DNA of 64,000 nucleotides from Cybelea sp963824595 (GCA_963824595.1 CAWGPY010000001.1:558001-622000); one strand, 5' to 3'. Positions 40,372-49,944 are shown, counted from the stretch's first letter. Notes: generated by a model from the sequence alone, not told the origin. A program made the numbers and translations.

Positions 40372-40896
40372 CTAGCACATTTTCAGACCGCCGACGTCTG
40401 CGTCGGCGCCCGGCTTGGCGTAGTAGCACTTCTGCTTCATCGTAAACGTCCCGCTCTCGGTCGAGCAGCCGTTGGCGGATTGATACGATCCGTGCAGGGT
40501 GTGCTTCGCGGCGTCGTACGTGCCGCCGATCGTATAGACGCAGACGGCCGAGCCGATCGTCGCCGCCGAGGTGCCGCTAAACGTGGTGCCGCTCACCTCG
40601 AACGACGCCGACATCGCCGACGAGCGAGATCCCTCCGTCTGCGTCATCGAGCCGCCGACGGCCGTTTGATACTGTGCGAAGGACGCCTCGATCTTGCCCT
40701 TCTTGTAGCGGCTGTCCTTGACGTTGCCGGCGTACTCTCCGCTATAGTTTCGCGCCGCCGCGTCGCCGCTCGCGCGTGCCGCTGTGCTCGATTGCCCGGT
40801 TCCGGCGGCCGGCGCTCCCGCGCCGCCGCTGCCGCAGGCGGCCAGGGCAATCGCCATAACGAGCGTGAGGGATGCTTGTCCCAATGCGTTCTTCAT
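40372..40896 (-). CDS. Lipoprotein of unknown function
   Basis: 174 aa with lipobox IALAACGSGG followed by a Gly/Ala/Ser linker. The mature domain (about residues 50-174) is a compact beta-rich fold with RNYSGEYAGNVKDSRYKKGK, GGSMTQTEGS and GTFSGTS-like strands. It has four cysteines near the C terminus (VCVYTI, NGCSTE, KQKCYYA, LKMC) that could pair. I do not recognise it. Convergent with the cyclase gene and divergent from the TonB receptor gene. Confidence 0.65.
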   Translation of the reverse strand: MKNALGQASLTLVMAIALAACGSGGAGAPAAGTGQSSTAARASGDAAARNYSGEYAGNVKDSRYKKGKIEASFAQYQTAVGGSMTQTEGSRSSAMSASFEVSGTTFSGTSAATIGSAVCVYTIGGTYDAAKHTLHGSYQSANGCSTESGTFTMKQKCYYAKPGADADVGGLKMC

Positions 40897-40956
40897 GGAG
40901 GATGATACCGCTCGAAGCTACTAAGAGCCTCTCTAACGTTGCGTTTGGAGGAGCGG

Positions 40957-43900
40957 ATGAGGAGCTTTTTGCTGAGCGGCTCGACTCGAGCGATGCTCGT
41001 GGCTGCGTTAATGCTGCCGACGTGCGGCCCCGCGATCGCGGGCACGACCGGCACGATCACCGGGACCGTCGTGGATGCGACGACGAGGGCGCCGATCCCG
41101 GATGCGCGCGTCACCGCTTCGAGCCCGTCGCAAGTCGCGCACGTGACGAGCGACGCGTCCGGACGTTTTATCTTCCTCTCGCTCGCCCCCGACACGTACA
41201 CGATCTCCGCGGAGCGGCCCGGCTACACGATGGTGTCGGTGGCCGGCATCTCGGTCTTCGCCGACCAGAGTCAATCCGTGCCGATCGCGCTCCAAAAGAG
41301 TCTCAAAGAGATCGCCCGCGTGCAGTCGCGGTCGTCGCTGAGCCCGGTGCGGCCCGGAACGGGCACCGACGTCTACTCCGTCAACCCGGCGCTGACGGGC
41401 GCCGCGTCGACGCTGGGCGGCGGCGGCGGACTCAACAACGCCTACTCGGCGATCGCCGCGATGCCGGGTTCGTACGTTCCGCCCAACCAAGTGGGCGTCA
41501 ATCAGACCGTTTACATCCGCGGCGGATACTACGACCAGATCGGTTATGAGTACGACGGCGTCCCGATCAATCGGTCGTTCGACAACTATCCCGGAAACTC
41601 AGAAACGACGCTCGGTCAGCAGGAGCTGCAGATCTACACGGGCGGCGGCGGGGCGGACGCGAACGCGACCGGGCTTGCGGGCTTCATCAACCAGGTCATC
41701 AAGACCGGAACGTTTCCCGGCTACGCGACGGGCGGGTTGGGCATCGGAACGCCGACGTTCTACCACGACGCGCGGGTCGAGGCGGGCGGATCCACTCCCG
41801 ACCGCATGTTTTCGTACTACGTCGGCATCAGCGGCACGAATCAGGCGCTGCGGTACTTCGACCAGTACAACGGCGCCAGCCTCATCTCGGCGATCCCGTA
41901 CGGCTACTGGCCGTCATACGTCACGACGGAACTCCCGTTCTGGCCGGCCGTCTACCCCGGCTGCCGGAACAATACGACGTACAACAATCCGGCCGTCAAC
42001 AAAGGCCTCATCTCCAACGACCCGGGCTGCTTCGGCTCGTATCCGTCGAATTTCGGGCAGCCGTCCGCGTTCGACAGCCGCGACGTGGTTGCCAACGTTC
42101 ACGTCGGCATCCCGCACCGCAACGACGCCGGCCGCGACGACGCCCAGCTGCTCTTCATGTCGTCGGCGAACTACACGCAATTCTACTCGAGCCTCGACGA
42201 TGCCGGTCCGCTGGGGATGGGCATCGAGAACGACGGCCTCTTGGAGTCGCCGCCCGACTTCTACGACGGGCACATCAACCAGTGGGGCGACTTCTACACG
42301 TTCCCTACGAACACGCAGTGGCTGGCCTCCGCTTCGACGCCCAAGGTCGCCTACTTTTATCCCGGCTCGCCGACGGGGCGCTGCGCCAACGTGACGGACG
42401 TTCCGAACGCGTGCCCGCTCAACAACCACGGCGTGCAAATCGCGCAGCTGGTGCCGTCGAACTTCCGCGACGCGCGCTGGGACACCACCAACATCTTCAA
42501 GGCCCAGTATCAGAAGAACCTCGGGACGACGGCGTACGTGCGATTCTTCGGATACACGTTCTACTCGAATACCAACCGCGCCACCCCCAACGGGTGGGGC
42601 AACAACGTGTCGCTGGGCGTGACCAACTACCAGTACGAGGTCGACTCGCACACCGGCGGCCTGGAGATGCAGTTCGCCGATCAGATCTCCAACCAGCACC
42701 TGCTCGAGGGCATGGTCTCGTATATCACGTCGAACACGCTGCGCTATGCGAACCGCAACTACGACAACACCGGCGGACAACAGATCAGCAACTTCACCAA
42801 CGGCTCCGAGTGTTTCGCGACGGGCAACAGCCCGCGCTACCATATCGGCGATCCGGCGCCGTGCAACAAGTACGTTTCGCAAGGCCGCTTCGACGCTCCC
42901 TACGGCTACCTCAACAGCCAGGACCCGTGTGCCGACGGCGAAGTTCCCGCGGGCTCGCCGGCCTGCGCGGACGGCGCGTCAATGCGGCTGACCTATCTGG
43001 GGAACATGGCCGACATCAACGCGGTCGTGCCGAAGCTGACCAACGCGTCGCTGAGCGACCAGTGGCGCCCCGGCGACAAATGGTACGTCAACGGCGCCGT
43101 GCGCTTCGAAGGCGACACGTACGGCCTTGCGAACACCAACGACCCCGCGACGAACTTCTGGTTCGCGGCCGCGCGCCGCGAGTTCTGCGTGAACCCGGTC
43201 ACGCGGCAGCCGATCTTCGTGCCGCAGCCGCCTCAGAGCATCTACGTCTACACGCCCTACGTCTCGTTCAAATGCCCGGTCGACAAGTCAACCGGCTCGG
43301 CGGTGCAGACGGTGCATCCGGACGGCACCGACGGCATTCTGCTGACGAACAGCTATCCGTCGTCCTACACCGTCTCGTACGTGCTGCCGCGCATCTCGAT
43401 GACCTACACGGTCGACCCCGACACGGTTCTGCGGGCGTCCGCGGGGCGATACGCGCAGCAGCCGCAGAACTACGAGATCCAGTACGACACGCTCCAGCCC
43501 AACCTCGCGTCGACGCTGCTGGGCTTCATCCCCTTCGGGTACAGCTCGCCGCTGCACGAGGCGCAGCCGCAGTATTCGAACAATTACGACTTCTCGATCG
43601 AGCACCATTTCAAGGGCACCGACCTGGCCGTGAAGGTGACGCCCTACTACCGGTGGGGCACCGACCAGCTCTACGAGACGCCCGATTTGCCAAGCCTCGG
43701 CGTCTCGCCCTCGTTTAACGCCGGCACGCTGCGCGTCGACGGCGTCGAGTTGCTCGTGACGAAGGGCGACTTCACGAGGAACGGTTTCTCGGGCACGTTC
43801 TCGTACACGTATACCAACGCGGCGGAGAAGTGGAGCAACTACCTCAACAGCACCGTCGGCCCCGTCGATCAGTACAATCAGGACATTCAGGAGTTCAACG

Positions 43901-44706
43901 CGCTCACGCAAGCCGGCGGGGGCGCCGAATGCTATAAGAGCAACGGCAAGGGAATTCCCGCGCCGAAATGCGGGCCGTCGTCGATCCTCAATCCGTACTT
44001 CCACATGTCGCCCGAGGCGACGCTCGACCCGCAGGGGTGGTACGCACCCGGGCTCGACTTCCCGTATCTCTCCCCGAACACGTTTGCGCTGGTTTTGAAC
44101 TACCGTCATAACAAGCTCGCGATCACGCCGGCGATGGAGCTGCAGGAAGGCACGACGTACGGCACGCCCGCCGACGTGCAGGGCCTGGATCCGCGCAGCT
44201 GCTTCGCCAATCAGGGCAGCCTGGGAATCAAGAACGTCAACCCGCTGACCGCCGATTATACGTCGTGCGGGCACGCGCTGACGAGCGACGGGACGACGCC
44301 CGGCTACCTGTACATTCCCAACCCGCAGACCGGGTCGTTCGACACGTTCGGACAGTTCCGGCAGCCGTGGCAGTTCAATCTCGGCTTGCAGGCGTCGTAC
44401 GACTTCACTCCCCGTATCACCGCGCGCGCGGTCGTGACGAATCTGGTGAACGAGTGCTTCGGCGGCTCGAGCACGGCGTGGACGCGGGCGTTTGCCCCCA
44501 GCAGCGTGATCTGCGGCTACAGCACGAACACGTTCTACAACGGAGGCCACTTCTACAACGGGAGCAGCCCCAACGACACCGCCGCGAACGGAGTGCCGGA
44601 GACCAAGTACTTCTCGCAGACGTTCGTGCCGTCGTTCGGCGACGCGTTCTCGGGCAACTTTCCGCTGGCGCTGAACATGTACTTCTCGGTGCAGGTCAAG
44701 CTCTAG
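40957..44706 (+). CDS. Oar-like TonB-dependent receptor with carboxypeptidase-regulatory-like domain
   Basis: 1249 aa from ATG 40957 (GGAGGA 4-9 bases upstream). Signal peptide, then an N-terminal CarboxypepD_reg-like beta-sandwich (GTITGTVVDATTRAPIPDAR, to about residue 105). A plug domain follows (GVNQTVYIRGGYYDQIGYEY, INRSFDNYPG), then a large barrel rich in aromatic residues, ending ALNMYFSVQVKL as outer-membrane barrels do. It imports or binds large substrates with TonB energy. No TonB box is obvious. The genes after it encode glycan- and glycoasparagine-cleaving enzymes, suggesting an oligosaccharide or glycopeptide ligand. Confidence 0.88.
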   Translation: MRSFLLSGSTRAMLVAALMLPTCGPAIAGTTGTITGTVVDATTRAPIPDARVTASSPSQVAHVTSDASGRFIFLSLAPDTYTISAERPGYTMVSVAGISVFADQSQSVPIALQKSLKEIARVQSRSSLSPVRPGTGTDVYSVNPALTGAASTLGGGGGLNNAYSAIAAMPGSYVPPNQVGVNQTVYIRGGYYDQIGYEYDGVPINRSFDNYPGNSETTLGQQELQIYTGGGGADANATGLAGFINQVIKTGTFPGYATGGLGIGTPTFYHDARVEAGGSTPDRMFSYYVGISGTNQALRYFDQYNGASLISAIPYGYWPSYVTTELPFWPAVYPGCRNNTTYNNPAVNKGLISNDPGCFGSYPSNFGQPSAFDSRDVVANVHVGIPHRNDAGRDDAQLLFMSSANYTQFYSSLDDAGPLGMGIENDGLLESPPDFYDGHINQWGDFYTFPTNTQWLASASTPKVAYFYPGSPTGRCANVTDVPNACPLNNHGVQIAQLVPSNFRDARWDTTNIFKAQYQKNLGTTAYVRFFGYTFYSNTNRATPNGWGNNVSLGVTNYQYEVDSHTGGLEMQFADQISNQHLLEGMVSYITSNTLRYANRNYDNTGGQQISNFTNGSECFATGNSPRYHIGDPAPCNKYVSQGRFDAPYGYLNSQDPCADGEVPAGSPACADGASMRLTYLGNMADINAVVPKLTNASLSDQWRPGDKWYVNGAVRFEGDTYGLANTNDPATNFWFAAARREFCVNPVTRQPIFVPQPPQSIYVYTPYVSFKCPVDKSTGSAVQTVHPDGTDGILLTNSYPSSYTVSYVLPRISMTYTVDPDTVLRASAGRYAQQPQNYEIQYDTLQPNLASTLLGFIPFGYSSPLHEAQPQYSNNYDFSIEHHFKGTDLAVKVTPYYRWGTDQLYETPDLPSLGVSPSFNAGTLRVDGVELLVTKGDFTRNGFSGTFSYTYTNAAEKWSNYLNSTVGPVDQYNQDIQEFNALTQAGGGAECYKSNGKGIPAPKCGPSSILNPYFHMSPEATLDPQGWYAPGLDFPYLSPNTFALVLNYRHNKLAITPAMELQEGTTYGTPADVQGLDPRSCFANQGSLGIKNVNPLTADYTSCGHALTSDGTTPGYLYIPNPQTGSFDTFGQFRQPWQFNLGLQASYDFTPRITARAVVTNLVNECFGGSSTAWTRAFAPSSVICGYSTNTFYNGGHFYNGSSPNDTAANGVPETKYFSQTFVPSFGDAFSGNFPLALNMYFSVQVKL

Positions 44707-44739
44707 TGCAGGTCAAGCTCTAGTGCCGGTCGGCGCCTA
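44689..44739 (+). repeat. Three tandem 17-base units across the receptor stop codon
   Basis: GTGCAGGTCAAGCTCTA at 44689-44705 is repeated exactly at 44706-44722. A degenerate third copy (GTGCCGGTCGGCGCCTA) fills 44723-44739. Each unit contains a TAG in the receptor frame together with the first G of the next. The GTG that starts the following gene at 44740 sits at the position of a fourth unit. Confidence 0.85.
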
Positions 44740-45465
44740 GTGTCCGTCTCCTCGCGATGGCTGCTCGCCGGCGTGCTGGCGTACGGCCCGCTGATGCTCT
44801 TCGCCGACTCGCACACGCGCAACGCGTGGCCGGATCAGTTCGTGCTTGGCCTAGTGACGCTCGGGGCGCTGTGGTTCTTCTCGCGGTGGCTGCCGCCGCG
44901 GGATCGCGGCGTGGTGTGGGTCTGCGCGGCCGTCTCGACGGGTTTCGAGGCGATGGGTTCGCTCGTTTGGGGCGCGTATCACTATCGGTTCGGCGGAATT
45001 CCGTTCTTCGTTCCGTTCGGGCACGGCCTGATCTACGTATTCGGCCTCACGCTGGCATCGACGGAGTTCGTGCGCCGCAACGAGCGTAGGTTCTGCCTGG
45101 CGATCCTGGCGGTCGCGGTGCTCTGGGCCGTCGGCGGCCTCACTGCGTTCCCATCGCTGACCGGGCGCGTCGACGTTCACGGCTTCGTGTGGCTGCCGCT
45201 CTTCGCATACGTCCTCATCTACAGCCCGCGCCGCGCCTTCTTCGCGGCGCTCTTCATCGCGACGACGGACGTCGAGCTTTTCGGCACGTGGTTCCACAGC
45301 TGGATGTGGCTGCCCCAGACGCCGTGGCTGCACGTGGCGTCGGGCAATCCGCCGTCGGCGATCGCCGGCGGCTATGCGATCATTGACGGCACGGTCTTGG
45401 TGGTCGCGGAACTGCTGCGCGGGTTGCGTTCGCAGCTCGTGCTGCGTCGCGAGTTCGCGCCGTAG
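44740..45465 (+). CDS. Polytopic membrane protein of unknown function
   Basis: 241 aa from GTG 44740. Six or seven hydrophobic segments alternate with short loops (LLAGVLAYGPLMLFAD, FVLGLVTLGALWFFSRWL, FCLAILAVAVLWAVGGL, LIYSPRRAFFAALFIATTDV). Histidines and tryptophans cluster in FGTWFHSWMWLPQTPWLHVA. I do not recognise the family. It lies between the receptor and a GNAT gene with 5 bases to the latter, so it is part of the same transcript. Confidence 0.65.
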   Translation: MSVSSRWLLAGVLAYGPLMLFADSHTRNAWPDQFVLGLVTLGALWFFSRWLPPRDRGVVWVCAAVSTGFEAMGSLVWGAYHYRFGGIPFFVPFGHGLIYVFGLTLASTEFVRRNERRFCLAILAVAVLWAVGGLTAFPSLTGRVDVHGFVWLPLFAYVLIYSPRRAFFAALFIATTDVELFGTWFHSWMWLPQTPWLHVASGNPPSAIAGGYAIIDGTVLVVAELLRGLRSQLVLRREFAP

Positions 45466-45470
45466 CGAGC

Positions 45471-45971
45471 ATGGCGCCCGGCGAGCCGCGGCTCGCGACG
45501 GCGCGCGACCTCGTCGCGATCGCGCCGCTCTTCGACGCCTACCGCGAGTTCTTCGCGGGCGACCACGATCTCGCGGAGTCGGAGCGGTTCTTGGCGGAGC
45601 GCTTCGCGAAGGACGACGCCGTGGTGTTCGTCGCGGGGAGCGACGGCGGCGCCGAAGGCTTCATCACGCTCTATCCCCTCTGGTCGTCGTGGCACTGCCG
45701 CCGCGTCTGGTTCCTGAGCGATCTCTACGTCAAGGAATCGTCGCGGGGGCGCGGCATCGGACGCCGGCTCGTCGAGCGAGTCGTCGCGTACGCGCGCGAG
45801 ACCGGCGCCTCGAGCGTCATGGTCGAGCTGCCGCGGCGCGAGCCGCACCTCAAGGAGTTCTACGCCGGGCTGGGCTTTCGCGAGGACGAGCTGTTCGAGC
45901 TCGCCCGCTATTCGCTAGGAGAGGGCGATTCGCGGAAGGAAACGCTCGGCAGCAAACGCTCGGCCTCGTAA
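45471..45971 (+). CDS. GNAT-family N-acetyltransferase
   Basis: 166 aa. The fold is complete: N-terminal ATARDLVAIAPLFDAYREFF, acetyl-CoA loop VWFLSDLYVKESSRGRGIGR (R-x-x-G-x-G variant), and the final AGLGFREDELF. Similar to small GNATs that modify amino groups of amines or peptides. The position inside the glycan cluster might mean an amino-sugar substrate, but there is no direct support. Confidence 0.85.
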   Translation: MAPGEPRLATARDLVAIAPLFDAYREFFAGDHDLAESERFLAERFAKDDAVVFVAGSDGGAEGFITLYPLWSSWHCRRVWFLSDLYVKESSRGRGIGRRLVERVVAYARETGASSVMVELPRREPHLKEFYAGLGFREDELFELARYSLGEGDSRKETLGSKRSAS

Positions 45972-45983
45972 AGGAGTTGTGGT

Positions 45984-46484
45984 ATGCGCAGATCATTCGG
46001 TTTCGTTGCGGCGATCGCGGTCGCGGCGAGCCTCGCCGGAACGTCTTCGGCGCGCGCCGCCGACCTGACGGACAAGATGGCGGCGTACTCGTACCTGCTC
46101 GGCGCTCCGTGGAACTGCGTGACGAGCGTGCCCGCGATGATGGGTCAGCCCGCCCACACGGATCAGGGCACCGCGACCTTCGAGATCGCGCCGGGTAACA
46201 CCGTGCACAATCACGTGGCGACGCCGACGTATTCCGGCGACTTCTATTTCGGCTACAGCGACCGCGTTGGATCGTACTGGCAAGTCGACGCCGACAACAT
46301 GGGCGCGCACGCGTTTCTGACGTCCACCGACGGCAAGGGCTATACGGGAACGTCGTCTATGGGGCCGCTGTCGATGCAAGACGAGGTCACGTACACCAAA
46401 GTCGGCGACAACAAAGTCACCGTTCGCGAGGTGCTGACGGGCGCGGCCCCGAGCGTCACGATCGACAGCACCTGCACGCGTTAG
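45984..46484 (+). CDS. Exported protein of the local GTWNC family
   Basis: 166 aa with AAAGGAG upstream. Signal peptide (FGFVAAIAVAASLAGTSSAR), then DKMAAYSYLLGAPWNCVTSV, which matches the G-x-W-N-C signature of the proteins at 5860-6321 and 54004-54558. A beta-rich core (DFYFGYSDRVGSYWQVDADN) and a C-terminal Cys (IDSTCTR) complete the pattern. Two conserved cysteines suggest a disulfide. Probably a small beta-barrel; ligand unknown. Confidence 0.68.
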   Translation: MRRSFGFVAAIAVAASLAGTSSARAADLTDKMAAYSYLLGAPWNCVTSVPAMMGQPAHTDQGTATFEIAPGNTVHNHVATPTYSGDFYFGYSDRVGSYWQVDADNMGAHAFLTSTDGKGYTGTSSMGPLSMQDEVTYTKVGDNKVTVREVLTGAAPSVTIDSTCTR

Positions 46485-46488
46485 CCCG

Positions 46489-47466
46489 ATGGAGCCACTC
46501 GACCGCCGGGCGTTCTTGGTCAGCACAGGAGCCGCGACGGCTGCGCTAGCGACCGGCGCTCCGGCGCCCGCGGCGTCGCCCGCGAGCGGTCCCGTTTTTC
46601 TCACGACGTGGGAATGGGGCATCGAAGCGAACGCGCGCGGGGCGCAGGTGCTGGCCTCGGGCGGCTCGCTGCTCGACGCAATCGAGAAGGGCATCAACGT
46701 GGTCGAGGACGACCCCAACGTCGACAGCGTCGGCTACGGCGGTCTGCCCAACTCGCAGGGCGAGGTGGAGCTCGACGCGGGCATCATGGACGGGACGCGT
46801 CATCGCGCGGGCTCCGTCTGCAACCTCCACAAGATCAAGAATCCCATTTCGGTCGCGCGACTCGTGATGGAGAAGACGCGGCACACGACGATGGCCGGCG
46901 ACGGCGCGCTGCAGTTCGCCATCGCGATGGGATTCGAGCCCCAGCAGCTGCTCACGCCCAAGAGCCTCGAGGCGTGGCTGAAGTGGAAGAACACGCCGAA
47001 TCACGAGACGTACTGGATCGACGCGGACCATCACGACACCGTGGGCATGGTCGGCATCGACGGCAACGGGCACGTCGCGGCGGGCTGCTCCACGAGCGGG
47101 CTGGAGTGGAAGATTCCGGGACGGGTCGCCGACTCGCCGCTGGTCGGCAGCGGCTACTACGCCGACGACGCCGCCGGCGCCGCGTCGGCGACCGGCAACG
47201 GCGACGTGATGGTGAACTACTGCACCTCGATTTTCATCGTGCAGGCGATGGCGCGCGGCGCGCACCCGCAAGACGCCTGCGCCGAGGCCATGGAATACAT
47301 GACGAAGACGGCGCCCAACCTGCACGACGACATGTATTGCGTCATCGCTATCGACCCGAGCGGGCGAACCGGAGCGCTATCGATGAACTCCAAGCAGCCC
47401 CTGCAGTACGCGCTGTGGCGCAACGGCAGCGGCGCCATGCACGCGGCGCCCGCTTACCTGGGTTAA
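46489..47466 (+). CDS. N4-(beta-N-acetylglucosaminyl)-L-asparaginase, Tat-exported
   Basis: 325 aa Ntn-hydrolase. A twin-arginine signal (LDRRAFLVSTGAATAALA) directs export. The catalytic site is ADHHDTVGMVGID with Thr184 as the new N terminus after self-cleavage; D-T-[VI]-G-M is the glycosylasparaginase form, while plant-type asparaginases have G-T-V-G-A. VGYGGLPNSQGEVELDAGIM and GSGYYADD also fit. It splits the GlcNAc-Asn bond left after N-glycoprotein breakdown. The next gene encodes a GH125 mannosidase, another N-glycan enzyme. Confidence 0.92.
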   Translation: MEPLDRRAFLVSTGAATAALATGAPAPAASPASGPVFLTTWEWGIEANARGAQVLASGGSLLDAIEKGINVVEDDPNVDSVGYGGLPNSQGEVELDAGIMDGTRHRAGSVCNLHKIKNPISVARLVMEKTRHTTMAGDGALQFAIAMGFEPQQLLTPKSLEAWLKWKNTPNHETYWIDADHHDTVGMVGIDGNGHVAAGCSTSGLEWKIPGRVADSPLVGSGYYADDAAGAASATGNGDVMVNYCTSIFIVQAMARGAHPQDACAEAMEYMTKTAPNLHDDMYCVIAIDPSGRTGALSMNSKQPLQYALWRNGSGAMHAAPAYLG

Positions 47467-47475
47467 CGCCGCCGC

Positions 47476-48870
47476 GTGAAGGCCGCCGTCCGGCTCGCCG
47501 CGCTCCTGTGGGGCGCCTTGGGCGCGGCCGTCGCCGCGCTTCCGGCGCCGGCGCAGACGCTGAACATCCCGATCGAGTCGGGGATCCGGCCCATCCACAC
47601 GGAGACGCTCTTTCACGAGCTGTTCGCGGACTTCTTCAAGGAGTCCGACGGCACGACGTACGTGCAGACCGGAGACATCCCCGCGATGTGGCTACGCGAC
47701 TCGGCCGCGCAAACCATTCCATACATCCGTTTCGTGAGCCGGTATACGCAGCTGCACGCCGTGTTCGAAGGCGTCATCCAGCGCGACGCCAAGAACATCC
47801 TCGTCGATCCTTACGCCGAGGCGTTCAGCGCCGACTATCACGTTTGGGAGCGCAAATGGGAGATCGATTCGCTGGCGTGGCCGGTCTTTCTCGTGTTCGT
47901 CTATTTTGCGAACACCCACGACCGCACGATCTTCACGCCGACCCTCCACACCGCGATGCGCACGATCGTGAGCACTTTAGAGTGCGAGCAGCGCCACGCG
48001 GCGTGCAGCCATTACGCGTGGGCGGAGCGCGTGCCGACCCACGAGCGATACAATCCGAACACGGGCCTGATCTGGAGCGCCTTCCGGCCGTCCGACGATC
48101 CGGTGGCGTATCGGTTCAACGTCCCGCAGAACGCGATGGCCGTCGTCGCGATGCGGCTGCTCGCTCGCGCCGCGCGGCAAGCCTTCAACGACGACGATCT
48201 CGCTCGCCGCGCCACGGCGCTCGCGTCGAAAGTCCAGGCCGGCGTCGAGCGCTACGGAAAGACCTATAATAGGAAATTCGGATGGATGTACGCGTACGAG
48301 ACCGACGGGTACGGCCACGTCAAGCTCATGGACGACGCAAATATTCCCAACCTCACGACGCTGCCGTGGTACGGGTGGTGCGGCGACGACGATCCCACCT
48401 ATTCCGCTACCCGCCGCTTCACGCTGAGCGTCAGCGATCCGTATTACTACACGGGCAAGTACGCCACGGGGCTCGGCAGCCCGCACACGCCCAAGGGTTG
48501 GGTCTGGCCGCTCGGCATCATCGGCGCGGGCCTCACGGCGACGCGTCGCCCGGACATCGTCAGCGCAATCTCCATGCTCGACCGGAGCGACACCATCGAT
48601 GGCCTGATGCACGAATCGGTCGACCCCAACGATCCGTCGCGTTTCACGCGGCCGGAGTTCGGCTGGGCCAACGCCTTCTGGGCCGACCTGCTGTTTCGAA
48701 CCGTCGCGGGCTATCCGGCGACGCCGCTCGGCCTGTTGAGCGCGGCAGTCCCGGGCGAGCGGCAAAGCGAGATACCGACGATCACCCCGCCGTGGAGTCA
48801 GCTTGCAGACCGCGAGGAGATCGTGCGTACCTTGGGGCGACTCATCGCGCAGGCGCCTCGCTCCTGGTAA
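47476..48870 (+). CDS. GH125 exo-alpha-1,6-mannosidase, exported
   Basis: 464 aa from GTG 47476, 9 bases after the asparaginase. Sec signal (AALLWGALGAAVAALPAPAQ). All family GH125 landmarks are present: TGDIPAMWLRDSAAQT, WERKWEIDSLAWP, LMDDANIPNLTTLPW, GSPHTPKGWVWPLGI and HESVDPNDPSRFTRPEFGWA. Known members are metal-independent inverting exo-alpha-1,6-mannosidases that trim N-glycan cores and mannans. Together with the glycosylasparaginase and receptor it points to use of high-mannose glycopeptides. Confidence 0.93.
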   Translation: MKAAVRLAALLWGALGAAVAALPAPAQTLNIPIESGIRPIHTETLFHELFADFFKESDGTTYVQTGDIPAMWLRDSAAQTIPYIRFVSRYTQLHAVFEGVIQRDAKNILVDPYAEAFSADYHVWERKWEIDSLAWPVFLVFVYFANTHDRTIFTPTLHTAMRTIVSTLECEQRHAACSHYAWAERVPTHERYNPNTGLIWSAFRPSDDPVAYRFNVPQNAMAVVAMRLLARAARQAFNDDDLARRATALASKVQAGVERYGKTYNRKFGWMYAYETDGYGHVKLMDDANIPNLTTLPWYGWCGDDDPTYSATRRFTLSVSDPYYYTGKYATGLGSPHTPKGWVWPLGIIGAGLTATRRPDIVSAISMLDRSDTIDGLMHESVDPNDPSRFTRPEFGWANAFWADLLFRTVAGYPATPLGLLSAAVPGERQSEIPTITPPWSQLADREEIVRTLGRLIAQAPRSW

Positions 48871-48915
48871 GCGGCGGAGGCCTTCGCGCGGCCGACTGAG
48901 AACCTCCCAGCGCGA

Positions 48916-49944
48916 ATGACGCGAATGAATCGACCGTTTGCCGCGGCGTTCGCGGCTATGCTGCTCGCCGCTTGCTCTGTGGGGCGAGACGGTGCCATGC
49001 CGCAGCCCGGATCCGCGGGCGCATCCCGATCGGCTCCGCTCGCGGCGGGGAACGTCTACGTCGCCAATTGGTACGGCAGCGACGTCACGGTCTATGCATC
49101 GGGCGGCAAGCCGCTGCTGCGCAGCATTACGACCGGCGTCCAGTTTCCGGACTCGCTGACGTTCGACAAGTCGGGGAGCCTTTACGTGGGCAACTACGGC
49201 GACGCCAGCGGGAGCATCAACAGCAGCGTCTCCGTCTACGGCGGCGGCAAAGCGACGCCGGGACGCGTGCTTACCGACGGCGTGCGTGGTCCCTACGCGC
49301 TCGCGATCGCCCCGTCGGGCAAGCTCTACGTGGCGAACTACGGTGCGGGCACGGTGACCGTGTACGGGCGCGGCTCGCAGCTGGCGCAGCAGACCATTCT
49401 GAAGGGCATCAAGGGGCCCGAGGCGCTGGCCTTCGACCACGGCGGCAATCTTTTCGTGGCGAACTGGAACAACAGCACGGTCACCGTGTATCCGCCCGGC
49501 AAAGGCAAGCCGCTCCGCACGCTGGTGCGAGGCGTCCGGACGCCCGACGCGCTTGCGTTCGACGATAACGGGAACCTCTACGTGGCCAACTACCACGGCA
49601 ACTCGGTCGCGATCTTCGCACCCGGTCAGAAGACGCCGCGCGCGGTGATCAAGAAGGACGTGCGGCAGCCGCGCAGCCTCATCTCGGTGTCCGGCACGCT
49701 CTACGTGTTGAACTACCAGAACAACACCGTGTCGTCGTACGACGAGAGCACGCGAGCGCTCGAGAGCGTGATCTCCGACGGCATCGCGTGTCCCACGACC
49801 ATGGCGATGGGCAAATCGAGCACGCTGTACGTTGCGAATACCTGCCCGAGCACGCTGTCGGTCTACGATGCGTCGCAGGGCAAGCTGCTCCGCTCGATCG
49901 CCAACGGCCTCGACGGACCCGTGGCGATCGCCGTATCTCCTTAG
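48916..49944 (+). CDS. Lipoprotein with NHL-like beta-propeller
   Basis: 342 aa from ATG 48916 (ATG 48925 possible). Lipobox AAMLLAACSV. At least six blades of about 42 residues follow, each with the pattern [NG]-x-L-[YF]-V-[AG]-N-[YW] then V-x-V-[YF] (KLYVANYGAGTVTVYG, NLFVANWNNSTVTVYPPG, NLYVANYHGNSVAIF). The regularity suggests a closed propeller that binds a ligand or partner at the surface. Its stop codon shares a base with the start of the next phosphoesterase gene, as with the propeller-like gene in the 10.5-14.9 kb operon. Confidence 0.82.
   Translation: MTRMNRPFAAAFAAMLLAACSVGRDGAMPQPGSAGASRSAPLAAGNVYVANWYGSDVTVYASGGKPLLRSITTGVQFPDSLTFDKSGSLYVGNYGDASGSINSSVSVYGGGKATPGRVLTDGVRGPYALAIAPSGKLYVANYGAGTVTVYGRGSQLAQQTILKGIKGPEALAFDHGGNLFVANWNNSTVTVYPPGKGKPLRTLVRGVRTPDALAFDDNGNLYVANYHGNSVAIFAPGQKTPRAVIKKDVRQPRSLISVSGTLYVLNYQNNTVSSYDESTRALESVISDGIACPTTMAMGKSSTLYVANTCPSTLSVYDASQGKLLRSIANGLDGPVAIAVSP

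Noticed and set aside
43288..44550. A minus-strand frame of about 420 codons
   Set aside because: Antisense to the TonB receptor barrel with shadow-type composition.
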